From: an uncultured Fidelibacterota bacterium
Lineage (GTDB): Bacteria > Fidelibacterota > Marinisomatia > Marinisomatales > UBA1611
Reading direction: 5' to 3'
Assembly (NCBI GenBank): GCA_902602795.1
Contig: CACKSF010000008.1
Span: 1-37,767, forward strand
Length of the DNA: 37,767 nt
Made by a program: the position numbers and the translations under genes. The notes under the pieces were generated by a model. That model was not told where the DNA came from. It saw only the letters and a program-made list of their open reading frames with translations, and did not search any database. This document shows positions 18,035-27,696 of the stretch, one piece after another (position 1 is the stretch's first letter; each line of letters begins with the position of its first letter).

Positions 18035-18430
18035 TTATTTATCATACGTCTTTTTTAATTTATTTTTTATTGCAATATGGGTTAACTCAGGTAATTCCAT
18101 ATGTCTGTAATTAGAATTTTTATCGATGTATTTCCAAACGACTTTGAAAATATCCTCTTCATTAAAATCATCTGGTAAAACTAATTGAAATTGTTTTTCA
18201 AATATCTTTTTTTCTTGCAAAGTAATAAATTTATTTTTTATCAAATAATCAAGCGCAAACCAAATACCATATTCATAGCCCTGAATATTTCCATTTACCG
18301 TACCAATCCAATAGGTATAAGTTGCATTTTTATTATTATTTTTCAAATCACTTAGCAAATCATACCCAGTATTTGACTGCCCATGCAAAAAAGTAAAAAA
18401 AGGTAAGAAAAAAATTATATGTTTCATCAT
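18035..18430 (-). CDS. Small secreted protein, possible Rap1a/Tai-like fold
   Basis: 131 aa with signal peptide; GYDLLSDL...YWIGTVNGNIQGYEYGIWF...FKVVWKYIDKNSNYRHMELPELTHIAIKNKLKKTY. Confidence 0.4.
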   Translation of the reverse strand: MMKHIIFFLPFFTFLHGQSNTGYDLLSDLKNNNKNATYTYWIGTVNGNIQGYEYGIWFALDYLIKNKFITLQEKKIFEKQFQLVLPDDFNEEDIFKVVWKYIDKNSNYRHMELPELTHIAIKNKLKKTYDK

Positions 18431-18692
18431 TATAACCTCCGTTAAAGATATTTTATTAGAAATAAATTTACGAATGGGAAAAGCAAATAATATAGGAAGA
18501 CATATTGCTAATAATGTGAACTATTTTCCTCATATAAATAAGAATGGTAAAGAGCTGATGTCCAAAGTATAAACCGGTGGGATATGAAGTCTTTTAAAGA
18601 CGATAACTATGCTTAGCAGATGCAGAATTATATAGGATTGATTTAAAGAATACTTTAAAGATACATCGGATTTATAATACCTAATACACTTG

Positions 18693-19802
18693 CTAGTATA
18701 TGAAATAATTATTTTTTCTATTATCTATGTCGCGAGTCAGATTTTCTTTACTAACAAAATCACTTAATTTAGAGTTTTGATTCAAAATGCATAGTAAGGA
18801 CTTTACAGTTGAGACTTCTACTCCATGTACTCCATCAATGAATTCGTCGTTACTCATATTGTAATTTGTTAATTGATTTAAATCCCAAATCTCGAAATTA
18901 CTACTATTAATTCTTTTACGAACTTCAGGTAAAATTTTATCAATATATTTTTGTTTACCATTTTTTCTTATTTCTAAATTAATAATCTTAGGTAAAGGAT
19001 TGATAATTGCAACTACGTAAATATTTTTTTCATCACAGTAATTAACCAAATCTTTCAATTCATAAACTGATTCTATGTTAACATCATTAGATGATCCAAA
19101 CCAATAACCTCCATTTCTTACTCTACTTAGATCCTTTGAAAATTTTTGCATGTCGTCTTCAAACATTAACGACTTCTTTACTTCTCTTTTAAAATTCCAA
19201 CTTCCATCTTTTTGAAATCCTGTATTTTCTAAAACTGCTGCGAGTCCAATTTTATTTTTGGTATCATTTTTAAATACATAATCAAAAATAATAGATAGAT
19301 CGTATTCAAAAATAATCTTGTATAGGAATGATCTAAGATAGTCAGTGTCTGGAAAAAATTGAAGATGAGACCAAAAGTCAGCTTCTCTTGGGTTATTTTT
19401 TGAGAATTGAAACATAATTTGATCTAACCCAAGTATTAAAATAGTAGGTAACTTATCCTTTGGAATATTTTTTAAAAAATATAAATAATCCGATATCGTC
19501 TTTAATTTTAAACCGCTGGCATTATAAAATGATGTTTCAAACATTTCCTTTCTAAAAGCCATTACTCTTGAAGTTCCTAACACCCAAATGTGTTTTTTTT
19601 CATTAAGTGTTAATTCTTTCCACACAATTGGAGAATAGTTTTTATGATGATGGTGGCCTATAATATAGTCCTCATTACTTAAAATTAATTTATCTAGTGG
19701 GGTGAAAAATTCTCCAGTTTGAAAAAGAATTAGAATTATTATTCCCATTGTAAAAATAAATGGTGAAAGAAAAATTAAAACCCTACCTGTAAATTTTTTC
19801 AT
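18693..19802 (-). CDS. Membrane-anchored SGNH-like partner of MBOAT acyltransferase
   Basis: N-terminal TM, KHIWVLGTSRVMAFRKEMFETSFYNASG; overlaps the MBOAT stop (TAATG). Confidence 0.65.
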   Translation of the reverse strand: MKKFTGRVLIFLSPFIFTMGIIILILFQTGEFFTPLDKLILSNEDYIIGHHHHKNYSPIVWKELTLNEKKHIWVLGTSRVMAFRKEMFETSFYNASGLKLKTISDYLYFLKNIPKDKLPTILILGLDQIMFQFSKNNPREADFWSHLQFFPDTDYLRSFLYKIIFEYDLSIIFDYVFKNDTKNKIGLAAVLENTGFQKDGSWNFKREVKKSLMFEDDMQKFSKDLSRVRNGGYWFGSSNDVNIESVYELKDLVNYCDEKNIYVVAIINPLPKIINLEIRKNGKQKYIDKILPEVRKRINSSNFEIWDLNQLTNYNMSNDEFIDGVHGVEVSTVKSLLCILNQNSKLSDFVSKENLTRDIDNRKNNYFIY

Positions 19803-21247
19803 TAGAATTGAAAATAAATAAATGGTTTTTCAAACTTACTAAAGTGAATGATGGATGAAACCATACCATAATAGATAAGTATCCTTAAGATTTGCTTAAT
19901 TTTTTTTGAACGTATCCATTTTATGCTAAAAAGATCACGCTCAGTTTTATGAATGAATTTTTCAATGAAAATTAGTAGCAATATAAATGGAATCCCTCCT
20001 CTATTAGAATTTGGGAAATCAAAATTTTTAAAAGTATTTATCAAGTATCCTAATGCATCATTAATATTTTCGCTTCTAAAAAATACCCATGAGAGTGTGG
20101 TGAAGAAATATGTTGTCCCAATCTGGAATATTCTGTTTAATAATTTTAAAAAACTTTCTTTGTTATTCAGATCTTTTTTATAAACGTGGTTACCAGGTAT
20201 TATTATGGATGGTATGTAAAACATTACATGAACTATTCCCCAAATTACAAATGTCCAACTTGCTCCATGCCACATTCCACTAACTAAAAAGACAATAAAC
20301 AAATTTTTGATTGTAATTATTTTTCCATTTTTTGAACCTCCAAGCGGTATGTATAAATAATCTCTAAACCACGTTGACAAAGATATATGCCACCTTTTCC
20401 AAAATTGGGGTAGACTTTTTGCAAAATAAGGAAACTTAAAATTAGACATTAATTCTAGTCCTAACAACTTAGCTGTGCCAATAGCTATGTCAGAGTACCC
20501 ACTAAAGTCGCAATAGATTTGGAATGAAAAATATATTAATCCTACAAATAATACGCCGCCATTATATGCATTATAATCTTCAAAAATCATATTAACATGT
20601 ATTGAAAGAGTATCAGCAACAACTACTTTTTTAAATAACCCCCAAAGTATTAATCTTAGTCCCTCTATGCCTTGCATATAACTAAAAGACCTAGCTGTAT
20701 TTATTTGAGGTAAAAGATTTTTAGCTCTCTCTATTGGTCCAGCAACTAACTGTGGAAAAAAGCTCACAAATGTTGCGAATGATATAAAATCTTTATTTGG
20801 CTTGAGCTTTTTATAATATATATCTAAAGTGTAGGACATTGTTTGAAAAGTGTAAAATGAAATTCCTACAGGAACAATTATTTTGAATAATGTTGTATCT
20901 TGTTTTTCAAAACCAATCAATCTTAATAAATCAATCCATGAATTGATAAAAAAGTTGAAATATTTAAAAAAACCTAAGACACTAAGATTGAAAAAGATGC
21001 TAATCCATAAATAGAATTTTTTAGTTTTATTTTCAACAGAATTGTAAATCCTCAATCCCATAAAATAATCTATAATTGTCGACATGACAATCAAAGAAAG
21101 ATATCTCCAATCCCACCAACCATAAAATATATAGCTTGATAATAAAATAAAACTATTTTGGATTTTTAGATTTTTGGATAATACAATCCAATAAAAAAAG
21201 AAAACTATTGGTAAAAAAATTAAAAATTCTAAAGAGTTAAATAGCAT
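19802..21247 (-). CDS. MBOAT family O-acyltransferase (AlgI/DltB-like)
   Basis: MLFNSLEFLIFLPIVFFFYWIVL...YTLDIYYKK...FFPQLVAGPIERA...FPYFAKSLPQFWKRWHISLSTWFRDYLYIPLGGSKNG...SGMWHGASWTFVIWG. Confidence 0.95.
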   Translation of the reverse strand: MLFNSLEFLIFLPIVFFFYWIVLSKNLKIQNSFILLSSYIFYGWWDWRYLSLIVMSTIIDYFMGLRIYNSVENKTKKFYLWISIFFNLSVLGFFKYFNFFINSWIDLLRLIGFEKQDTTLFKIIVPVGISFYTFQTMSYTLDIYYKKLKPNKDFISFATFVSFFPQLVAGPIERAKNLLPQINTARSFSYMQGIEGLRLILWGLFKKVVVADTLSIHVNMIFEDYNAYNGGVLFVGLIYFSFQIYCDFSGYSDIAIGTAKLLGLELMSNFKFPYFAKSLPQFWKRWHISLSTWFRDYLYIPLGGSKNGKIITIKNLFIVFLVSGMWHGASWTFVIWGIVHVMFYIPSIIIPGNHVYKKDLNNKESFLKLLNRIFQIGTTYFFTTLSWVFFRSENINDALGYLINTFKNFDFPNSNRGGIPFILLLIFIEKFIHKTERDLFSIKWIRSKKIKQILRILIYYGMVSSIIHFSKFEKPFIYFQF

Positions 21248-21681
21248 AGAAACTTATTTTGGTAGTATAAAAAATAAGAGTTTCAAAAATTATTACTTAA
21301 AGTCTGTATAACTTAATTTTTTATCAATTTAATAATATATGAAATCCTAATTTTTTCAAAAAATAAATAAATATAGCTCAGAATATTTATCATAGAGTAA
21401 GACGACTTTCACATCTAAACTCAAATTACAAATAATCAGTTAGCAAAACAATAAATAGCCCAATTGTAACTCGCGCTCTAATCCTTTCGTTATTGATTTT
21501 ATGTTTTAAGTCTTCATTGAATAAATTAAGATTTTAAATATGTATTTAAATCAATCATACTGAATATCTTAAATTATTATTTAAGCAATGTTATTATTGC
21601 TATACAACTAAGCTTTCGTATCTTTTTTGCTTGTATAATAAAATAAAAATTATTTAAAATAAGAAATTCAGTCTTAAGCAA

Positions 21682-21780
21682 CTCTGGGAAGTAATACCAA
21701 ACCCTTAACCCAAAGCGCAGGGGGTGGTGTGCTTATGTAGAAAGCACACACATTCGTGAGATTTTTTTTTGGCATGATTA
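21682..21780 (+). repeat. Partial copy of tRNA-Asp downstream flank plus R1-type tail
   Basis: CTCTGGGAAGTAATACCAAACCC...CAGGGGGTGGTGTGCTTATGTAGAAAGCACACACATTCGTGAGATTTTTTTTTGGCATGATTAG. Confidence 0.65.
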
Positions 21781-21792
21781 GTATATCTGGAT

Positions 21793-22392
21793 ATGTGTAG
21801 ATTAGATATCATAGCAGGATGCACAGGCGGTGGAAGCAACTTTAGCGGAATCGCACTTCCATTTTTAGGAGATTCAATAATTAATAATGATAAATTAATA
21901 CTAAAAGCTATCGAACCTTCAGCCTGTCCTTCTCTAACAAAAGGTAAGTACGCATACGATTTTGGCGATACTGGACAGATGACACCTTTAACAAAAATGC
22001 ATACTCTAGGCTCTCAGTTTGTTCCATCGGGTTTTCATGCTGGTGGATTAAGATACCATGGAATGGCTCCATTAGTAAGTCATTTAGTTAATGAAGGGTT
22101 CATCATACCTGAGGCATACAATCAGACTGATATTTTTAAAGCAGGTTTATTATTTGCGAGAGCTGAAGGTATTATACCAGCTCCAGAGGCAAATCATGCT
22201 GTCAAAGGGGCCATAGAATCTGCACTTGATTGCAAGTTAAAGGGTGAGAAAAAAACTATCTTATTCAATCTATGCGGTCATGGTTATTTTGACATGCAAG
22301 CCTATATTGATTATTTTGACAACAAACTTTTTGATCACGAATATTCCGATAACGAAATAGCGATGGCCCTTTCGGGACTTCCCGCAGTATAG
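21793..22392 (+). pseudogene. Truncated trpB2-like gene (3' portion only)
   Basis: Identical to residues from GCTGGGSNFSG to the stop of the 2965-4317 product; N-terminal half including PLP-lysine region missing. Confidence 0.9.
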
Positions 22393-23067
22393 TTTATATC
22401 GATAATTTATTCTGAGGTATTTAGTATAACCTGAATACCTCAGAATAGTATTCATTAGGGATTATTTATGGTTGTTGATCAAATTAGGAACAAGCTTGTT
22501 TTAGAAAAAAAGAGTTTATTGCATAATGAATTAATGCCTCATGAAAAAGTAAGTAACAGAGGAATAAATCAACTGAATAACTACATTGGCAATATCCATC
22601 ATGATATTATTCTGCCTAGTATTTTAATATGTAATAAAACCAATGTGATTATTGATGGTCACCACAGATTCCATGCCTTAAAATTACTGAACATCGATCT
22701 AATTCCTGTTTCATTGATAGACTATAATTCTGATTTAATTTTGACTAATGAAGAGAATAATTTATCAAAAAAAGAAATTATAGACTCTGCTAAGAACAAA
22801 AATATCTTTCCTCCGAGAACATCAAGGCATGTAATTAATTTTAAAAATCATAATTTTCCAATAATTATTATTTCAGACCTAAGAGTAATAAATTAAAATA
22901 TACTAAATCCGAACATAGCACTATCCTATTACGTAATAAAAGAAGCACAAATAATAGCCTTATTTATTGAGAGATGCGGTATATAATTAGAATTTAAATG
23001 AAGCACGGGTGTAATCCTAGTGTGTAATACTTTTTGCCCTTTATAGATGGGTTTTTTGTTTGTGGGA
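21816..23067 (+). repeat. 1,252-bp direct repeat, copy 2
   Basis: Identical by eye to 3741-4992. Confidence 0.93.
22468..22896 (+). CDS. ParB-fold SerK/SbnI-like protein, second identical copy
   Basis: Protein identical to 4393-4821 product. Confidence 0.65.
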   Translation: MVVDQIRNKLVLEKKSLLHNELMPHEKVSNRGINQLNNYIGNIHHDIILPSILICNKTNVIIDGHHRFHALKLLNIDLIPVSLIDYNSDLILTNEENNLSKKEIIDSAKNKNIFPPRTSRHVINFKNHNFPIIIISDLRVIN

Positions 23068-23161
23068 GGCCAAAAAGCGATTCCATAAATCTTAGCTGAA
23101 TTTTATCTGTATTTTAAATAAACATTTTCGATTTTTGTAATTTTTTTGCTTATCTTATACA

Positions 23162-24295
23162 GTGTTAAAAAAATTTAAAAGAAGAAAAATTTTAAAATTA
23201 TTATCTGGAATTTTATTTTTACCTATTGAAAAACTTCTTTCAAATTTTATGCCTAAAAAGGATATAACTATTCAAAAAGGTCTAATAAACAAAGTAACAA
23301 GGCTACCTGAAAGTGGACCTTGGCCCACGATTGATCCATTTTTATTTTGTGTTCATCATAATGATATATATCCAGCAGCAACAAAAAAATTTTCACCGAA
23401 CGCATCTCTTATTGGTAGAACCCTTGGCAATGACTTTTCAAACAAAGATGGATGGAACATGTATCATGGTGAAACAATCCCAGGCTTTCCCAAACATCCT
23501 CATAGAGGATTTGAAACCCTAACAATTGTCGAAAAAGGAATAATTGATCATTCTGATTCACTAGGGGCACGTGCACGGTACGGTGATGGTGATGCTCAAT
23601 GGCTGACTGCAGGAGATGGTATTAACCATTCTGAAATGTTTCCTTTATTTGATCAAAAAAATCAAAACAAAATTGATTTTTTCCAAATATGGATAAATCT
23701 CCCATCTTATAACAAAAGATCAAATCCTAATTTTGAAATATTCTGGAATGATGATATACCAAAAATTTCCGTAATGGATAGTAAAGGTATTGAAGCGGTT
23801 GTTGAGGTGATTTGCGGAAAATATAATGACAACATTGCACCTCCACCTCCCCTAAATTCTTGGGCACAAGATGAAAATAACCAAGTGGGTGTATGGATTC
23901 TCAGATTAAAAGAAGATGGGGATTTTAGATTACCTAAATCTATTGCTGGAGTAAATAGAAGTATTTATATCCCTAAGGACAATAAAGTCAGTTTAAATCG
24001 TAGAAATTTATTTAGTAATTGTATGATTGAATTAAATCCAGAAAGAGATTGCATATTAAGTAATGAGAGCGATAGCGCTAAAATACTTTTACTTCAAGGA
24101 AAACCTATCAATGAGCCGGTTTATCAACACGGACCATTTGTAATGAATACCAGAGCAGAGATAAAAGAAGCATTTGATGATTACAATAAAACTGGTTTTG
24201 GAGGTTGGAGTTGGAAAAATTCAGGTCCAATACACGGAAAATATCAAGGAAAATTTGCGAAATTAATAAGTGGCAAAACTTCCAAGCCAGCATAA
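23162..24295 (+). CDS. Pirin family protein
   Basis: FPKHPHRGFETLTIVEKGIIDHSDSLGARARYGDGDAQWLTAGDGINHSEMF; C-terminal FGGWSW. GTG start. Confidence 0.85.
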   Translation: MLKKFKRRKILKLLSGILFLPIEKLLSNFMPKKDITIQKGLINKVTRLPESGPWPTIDPFLFCVHHNDIYPAATKKFSPNASLIGRTLGNDFSNKDGWNMYHGETIPGFPKHPHRGFETLTIVEKGIIDHSDSLGARARYGDGDAQWLTAGDGINHSEMFPLFDQKNQNKIDFFQIWINLPSYNKRSNPNFEIFWNDDIPKISVMDSKGIEAVVEVICGKYNDNIAPPPPLNSWAQDENNQVGVWILRLKEDGDFRLPKSIAGVNRSIYIPKDNKVSLNRRNLFSNCMIELNPERDCILSNESDSAKILLLQGKPINEPVYQHGPFVMNTRAEIKEAFDDYNKTGFGGWSWKNSGPIHGKYQGKFAKLISGKTSKPA

Positions 24296-24395
24296 TTTAT
24301 TTTATATAAAAATTAAGTTTCAATTTCGTGGAGTTTTTTGTTTGTGGGATGATGGGTAGATAATTTGTTTAAAACAACCTATTTAAAAGATAAAA

Positions 24396-24677
24396 ATGAA
24401 TTTAAAACAAATCATCCCATGGTATACTTGAATTGAAGCACTCTCTTACCTAACAACCATGATTTTTAGTGCAACAATAATCTTTGGACTTTCCTCCTTA
24501 TTGCTTACCTATGCGACCAATGCATGTATACTAATGAAATTATGATTGATCATATCCTTTGGTTTAATATTGATTAGAACATTATTTAGTATCATAATCT
24601 TATTTCGGTACAAAAAAATATTCAACTTTAAATCTTATTTACATATATTAAAAAATGGATCAATTAAAATTAGGTAA
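24396..24677 (+). pseudogene. Membrane protein remnant with two in-frame TGA codons
   Basis: MNLKQIIPWYT*IEALSYLTTMIFSATIIFGLSSLLLTYATNACILMKL*LIISFGLILIRTLFSIIILFRYKKIF... Confidence 0.5.
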
Positions 24678-25563
24678 AAGTAAAGTTTACTCATCTCGTA
24701 TCATTTATGGTTGTATGAGGTTAAATGATAGAAATTCATCCCATGAAAAAGTTAATGCTGATAGGTTAATTAAAGAGGTTTATAATTCCGGAGTAAACCA
24801 TTTTGATCTTGCTGATATTTACGGAACTGGAGAATGTGAGTCTATATTTTCAAAAAGTCTTAAGAATAATTCATCATTTAGAGATAAAATAATCTTAACA
24901 GGTAAATGTGGTATAGTTTTAAAAAATCAAAATAGAGATACAAAGTATTATGATTTATCATTTGATCATATAGTAAAAAGCGTTGAAGGATCATTGTCAC
25001 GTTTAAGAACTGACTACCTGGATTTTTTGTTGCTACACAGACCAGATTATTTACTAGATCCAGAAGAAATATCAAGAGCATTTGATAGTCTTAAAGAATC
25101 TGGTAAAGTAAGATATTTTGGAGTAAGTAATTTTTCAGTTTCTCAAATTTTGATGCTTGAAAAATATTTAAATGAGTCTCTAAATGTTTGCCAAATTGAA
25201 ATTAATCTGAAAAATTTAGAATCATATACAAATGGAATTTTAGATCTCTGCCTACAGCACAACATATCTCCTCAAGCGTGGAGCCCCCTCGCAGTTTTGA
25301 ACAATGTGTTAAACAAAAATTTATCTGAAATTCAATATAAAAATGTCATTAAGGAACTGTACATTCAATCAAAAAAATACGGATGTGATCCTGAAGCTAT
25401 ACTCCTTGCGTGGCTACTTAAACATCCTTCAAAAATATTTCCCGTGATTGGATCTACACAAATTTCCAGGATTAAAAAATGTATAAGTTCTTTAAAAGTA
25501 GAATATTTAAAAGAAGATTGGTATCGTATCCTTGAAAAAAGAAATGGTATTGAAGTCCCATGA
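24655..25563 (+). CDS. Aldo/keto reductase
   Basis: FDLADIYGTGE, KIILTGKCGI, LDFLLLHRPD, YFGVSNFS, WSPLA, VIGSTQ. Confidence 0.93.
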   Translation: MDQLKLGKSKVYSSRIIYGCMRLNDRNSSHEKVNADRLIKEVYNSGVNHFDLADIYGTGECESIFSKSLKNNSSFRDKIILTGKCGIVLKNQNRDTKYYDLSFDHIVKSVEGSLSRLRTDYLDFLLLHRPDYLLDPEEISRAFDSLKESGKVRYFGVSNFSVSQILMLEKYLNESLNVCQIEINLKNLESYTNGILDLCLQHNISPQAWSPLAVLNNVLNKNLSEIQYKNVIKELYIQSKKYGCDPEAILLAWLLKHPSKIFPVIGSTQISRIKKCISSLKVEYLKEDWYRILEKRNGIEVP

Positions 25564-25652
25564 TAGTTAATCTTTTCTAACTAATCCCCGCATTTGATGG
25601 GTCTTTTGTTTGTTAGAGATGGGTTATTATTTTTATTTTATTTATATAATTT

Positions 25653-26567
25653 ATGAAAGATGAAGTGAATTTATACCTTGATTGGACTCCGAATGTCAAT
25701 CACATTGGTTTTTTTGTTGCAAAAGAGTTAGGGTTCTACAAAGATTTAGAAATAAGTGTCAATATTTTAGATCCTTCGGCTGATAATTACAGAGTAACTT
25801 CAGCAAAAAAAGTGGAACTTGGTGAATCTGACTTTGCTTTATGTCCTTTTGAAAGCGTAATAAGCTATAGAACAAAAGATAAGCCTTTTGATCTGATTGC
25901 TATAGCTGCAATTTTACAGAAAGATTTAAGCGCCATTGCTGTGATAGATTCGAGGATTAAATCCCCAAGATATCTTGATAATAAAACCTATGCTTCATAT
26001 GGTGCTAGGTACGAAGATTTAATTATAAAACAAATGATAATCAATGACGGGGGAAAAGGGACAGTAGATTTTAAGTATCCTGAGAAGCTAGGTATTTGGG
26101 AAACTTTAATATCCAAAAAGCAAGACTCAACATGGATATTTTTGAATTGGGAAGGTATTGAAGCTAAGAATAAGAATATTTCTTTAAATTATTTCAAAAT
26201 GCGCGATTTTAAAATCCCATATTCTTATTCCCCTGTTATTGTTGGAAGTGAAAAATTTTGTAACGAGCATCAAGAATTAGTGAAGAAATTTTTACTTGCG
26301 ACAAAAAAAGGATTTCTGTTCTCTATTTCTAGCAAAAATGAAGCTGTGGATATTCTTAGTAAGTTCATTCCAAGTCATGAAAAGGAATTAAATCTTAAGG
26401 ATGCCCTCGAGGAGACAATTAAAGCACTTCTTGATAATAATAGCTGGGGTAAAATTCGCGAGTCAAATGTTAATGAGTTTGTCAATTGGTTAAAAGAAAA
26501 CGGAATTGTAGAATCTAATCTTAGTATCAAGCATCTGTTCACAAATGGTTTTACTTCTTCTGATTGA
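25653..26567 (+). CDS. NMT1/THI5-like (SsuA/THI5 fold) protein without signal peptide
   Basis: VNLYLDWTPNVNHIGFFVAKELGFYKDLEISVNILDPSADNYR...FALCPFESVISYRTKDKPFDLIAIAAI. Confidence 0.75.
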   Translation: MKDEVNLYLDWTPNVNHIGFFVAKELGFYKDLEISVNILDPSADNYRVTSAKKVELGESDFALCPFESVISYRTKDKPFDLIAIAAILQKDLSAIAVIDSRIKSPRYLDNKTYASYGARYEDLIIKQMIINDGGKGTVDFKYPEKLGIWETLISKKQDSTWIFLNWEGIEAKNKNISLNYFKMRDFKIPYSYSPVIVGSEKFCNEHQELVKKFLLATKKGFLFSISSKNEAVDILSKFIPSHEKELNLKDALEETIKALLDNNSWGKIRESNVNEFVNWLKENGIVESNLSIKHLFTNGFTSSD

Positions 26568-27032
26568 ATGACTAAAAACCTAGTATTAATCATCTTTTTT
26601 TCATTATATAATTTAAATTGTAAACAGATCTATAGTTCGAAAACTGAAAACACTGACATGTCTGTAAGTAATATTTTAATGGCTTTAAATGAGCGCAATG
26701 ATCTAGGTTTTGATAATAAAACTAGAGACTTACATTCTATCGTTGAGGATAGTTTAAAATTTGATTATATATTTCCTAATACAGATGTCTCTTGCGGTTA
26801 CGTTATTAGATATTTTTTCCATACGAACATACATCTAGGTAAAGAATCGAATAAGTTAATATCAATGAATGGAAGTATTTTTAATTTTGAAAATATCAAC
26901 AGTATGGAAGAAAGAGAATATATAATAAGTTTAACAAAAAGTGTTCTTATAAAAATAGGTGATATGTATTTTGGTTCTTCGGAATTACAGGAGTTCTTGA
27001 GTGTCTATCCAAACGTAGTTATATCAAATTAA
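26568..27032 (+). CDS. Uncharacterised small lipoprotein/secreted protein
   Basis: MTKNLVLIIFFSLYNLNCKQ (lipobox-like LNC); ATG directly abuts the upstream TGA. Confidence 0.5.
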   Translation: MTKNLVLIIFFSLYNLNCKQIYSSKTENTDMSVSNILMALNERNDLGFDNKTRDLHSIVEDSLKFDYIFPNTDVSCGYVIRYFFHTNIHLGKESNKLISMNGSIFNFENINSMEEREYIISLTKSVLIKIGDMYFGSSELQEFLSVYPNVVISN

Positions 27033-27065
27033 AATATTTATATAAATAAAATAAAAGGATATCAT

Positions 27066-27356
27066 ATGTTTTATAGAGTTGGAAAGTTCAAACATGAATC
27101 AGGTAAAACTGATGAAATAATGGATTTTTTTAAAAATAACGAAGATACTTTCAAATCAAGTGAAGGGCTAAAAGGTGTTTTTTATTTCAAAGCAAGCGAA
27201 GAAGAAGTTGTAGGAGTAGCTATGTGGGAAAGTAAAGAACACTTTGATCAATCTGCTGATCGTATTCAAAATGTATTGTCTGGGATAGCGGAACTAATCA
27301 GTGCCCCACCAGAAATATATGAAGGTAATTCTGGTTACAAATTTGATAGAGATTAA
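27066..27356 (+). CDS. Antibiotic biosynthesis monooxygenase (ABM)-like dimeric alpha/beta barrel protein
   Basis: MFYRVGKFKHESGKTDEIMDFF...GLKGVFYFKASEEEVVGVAMWESKEHFDQS. Confidence 0.6.
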   Translation: MFYRVGKFKHESGKTDEIMDFFKNNEDTFKSSEGLKGVFYFKASEEEVVGVAMWESKEHFDQSADRIQNVLSGIAELISAPPEIYEGNSGYKFDRD

Positions 27357-27374
27357 ACATTGTTTACTAATCAA

Positions 27375-27408
27375 AAAAAGCCTCGATCTAATTTGAGGCT
27401 TTTTTTGT
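27375..27408 (+). terminator. Rho-independent terminator
   Basis: AAAAGCCTCGATCTAATTTGAGGCTTTTTTTG; related to 2431-2461. Confidence 0.65.
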
Positions 27409-27499
27409 TTCAATTGAACTCATATATATTAATAAATTCGCCAAAAAATAAACGCAAATTGCAAAAATAGAGAAAACAAAATATCTAATCCACTCTTCA

Positions 27500-27665
27500 A
27501 TCCCCCATCTCTTTCTCAATTGACATCACGTGGGTGCCCCTTTGCGTTATAAAATCAACACAAATATTTATTTCATTTTAGGGGGTTGTATGTGTGGGTT
27601 GTGATGTATAAATAACCTTTAAATAAAATACGGTCGTAATACTATTTGCTTTTTATAAATAGGTT
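27500..27665 (+). repeat. Dispersed module R1 (copy e) with upstream block
   Basis: GGGTGCCCCTTTGCG...TTTTAGGGGGTTGTATGTGTGGG...AATAACCTTTAAATAAAATACGGTCGTAATACTATTTGCTTTTTATAAATAGG; upstream block matches 2540-2640. Confidence 0.55.
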
Positions 27666-27696
27666 CTTAACTAGTTTTAAGACATTAAATTTTGAA

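Noticed and set aside
18474-18690. Coding-like fragments (MGKANNIGRHIANN...; LADAELYRIDLKNTLKIHRIYNT)
   Set aside because: Short, in different frames with stops; possibly a gene remnant but not supportable without a homology search.
24396-24677. TGA recoded as a sense codon
   Set aside because: Several confident genes in the window terminate at TGA, so genome-wide recoding is unlikely; pseudogene decay is simpler.
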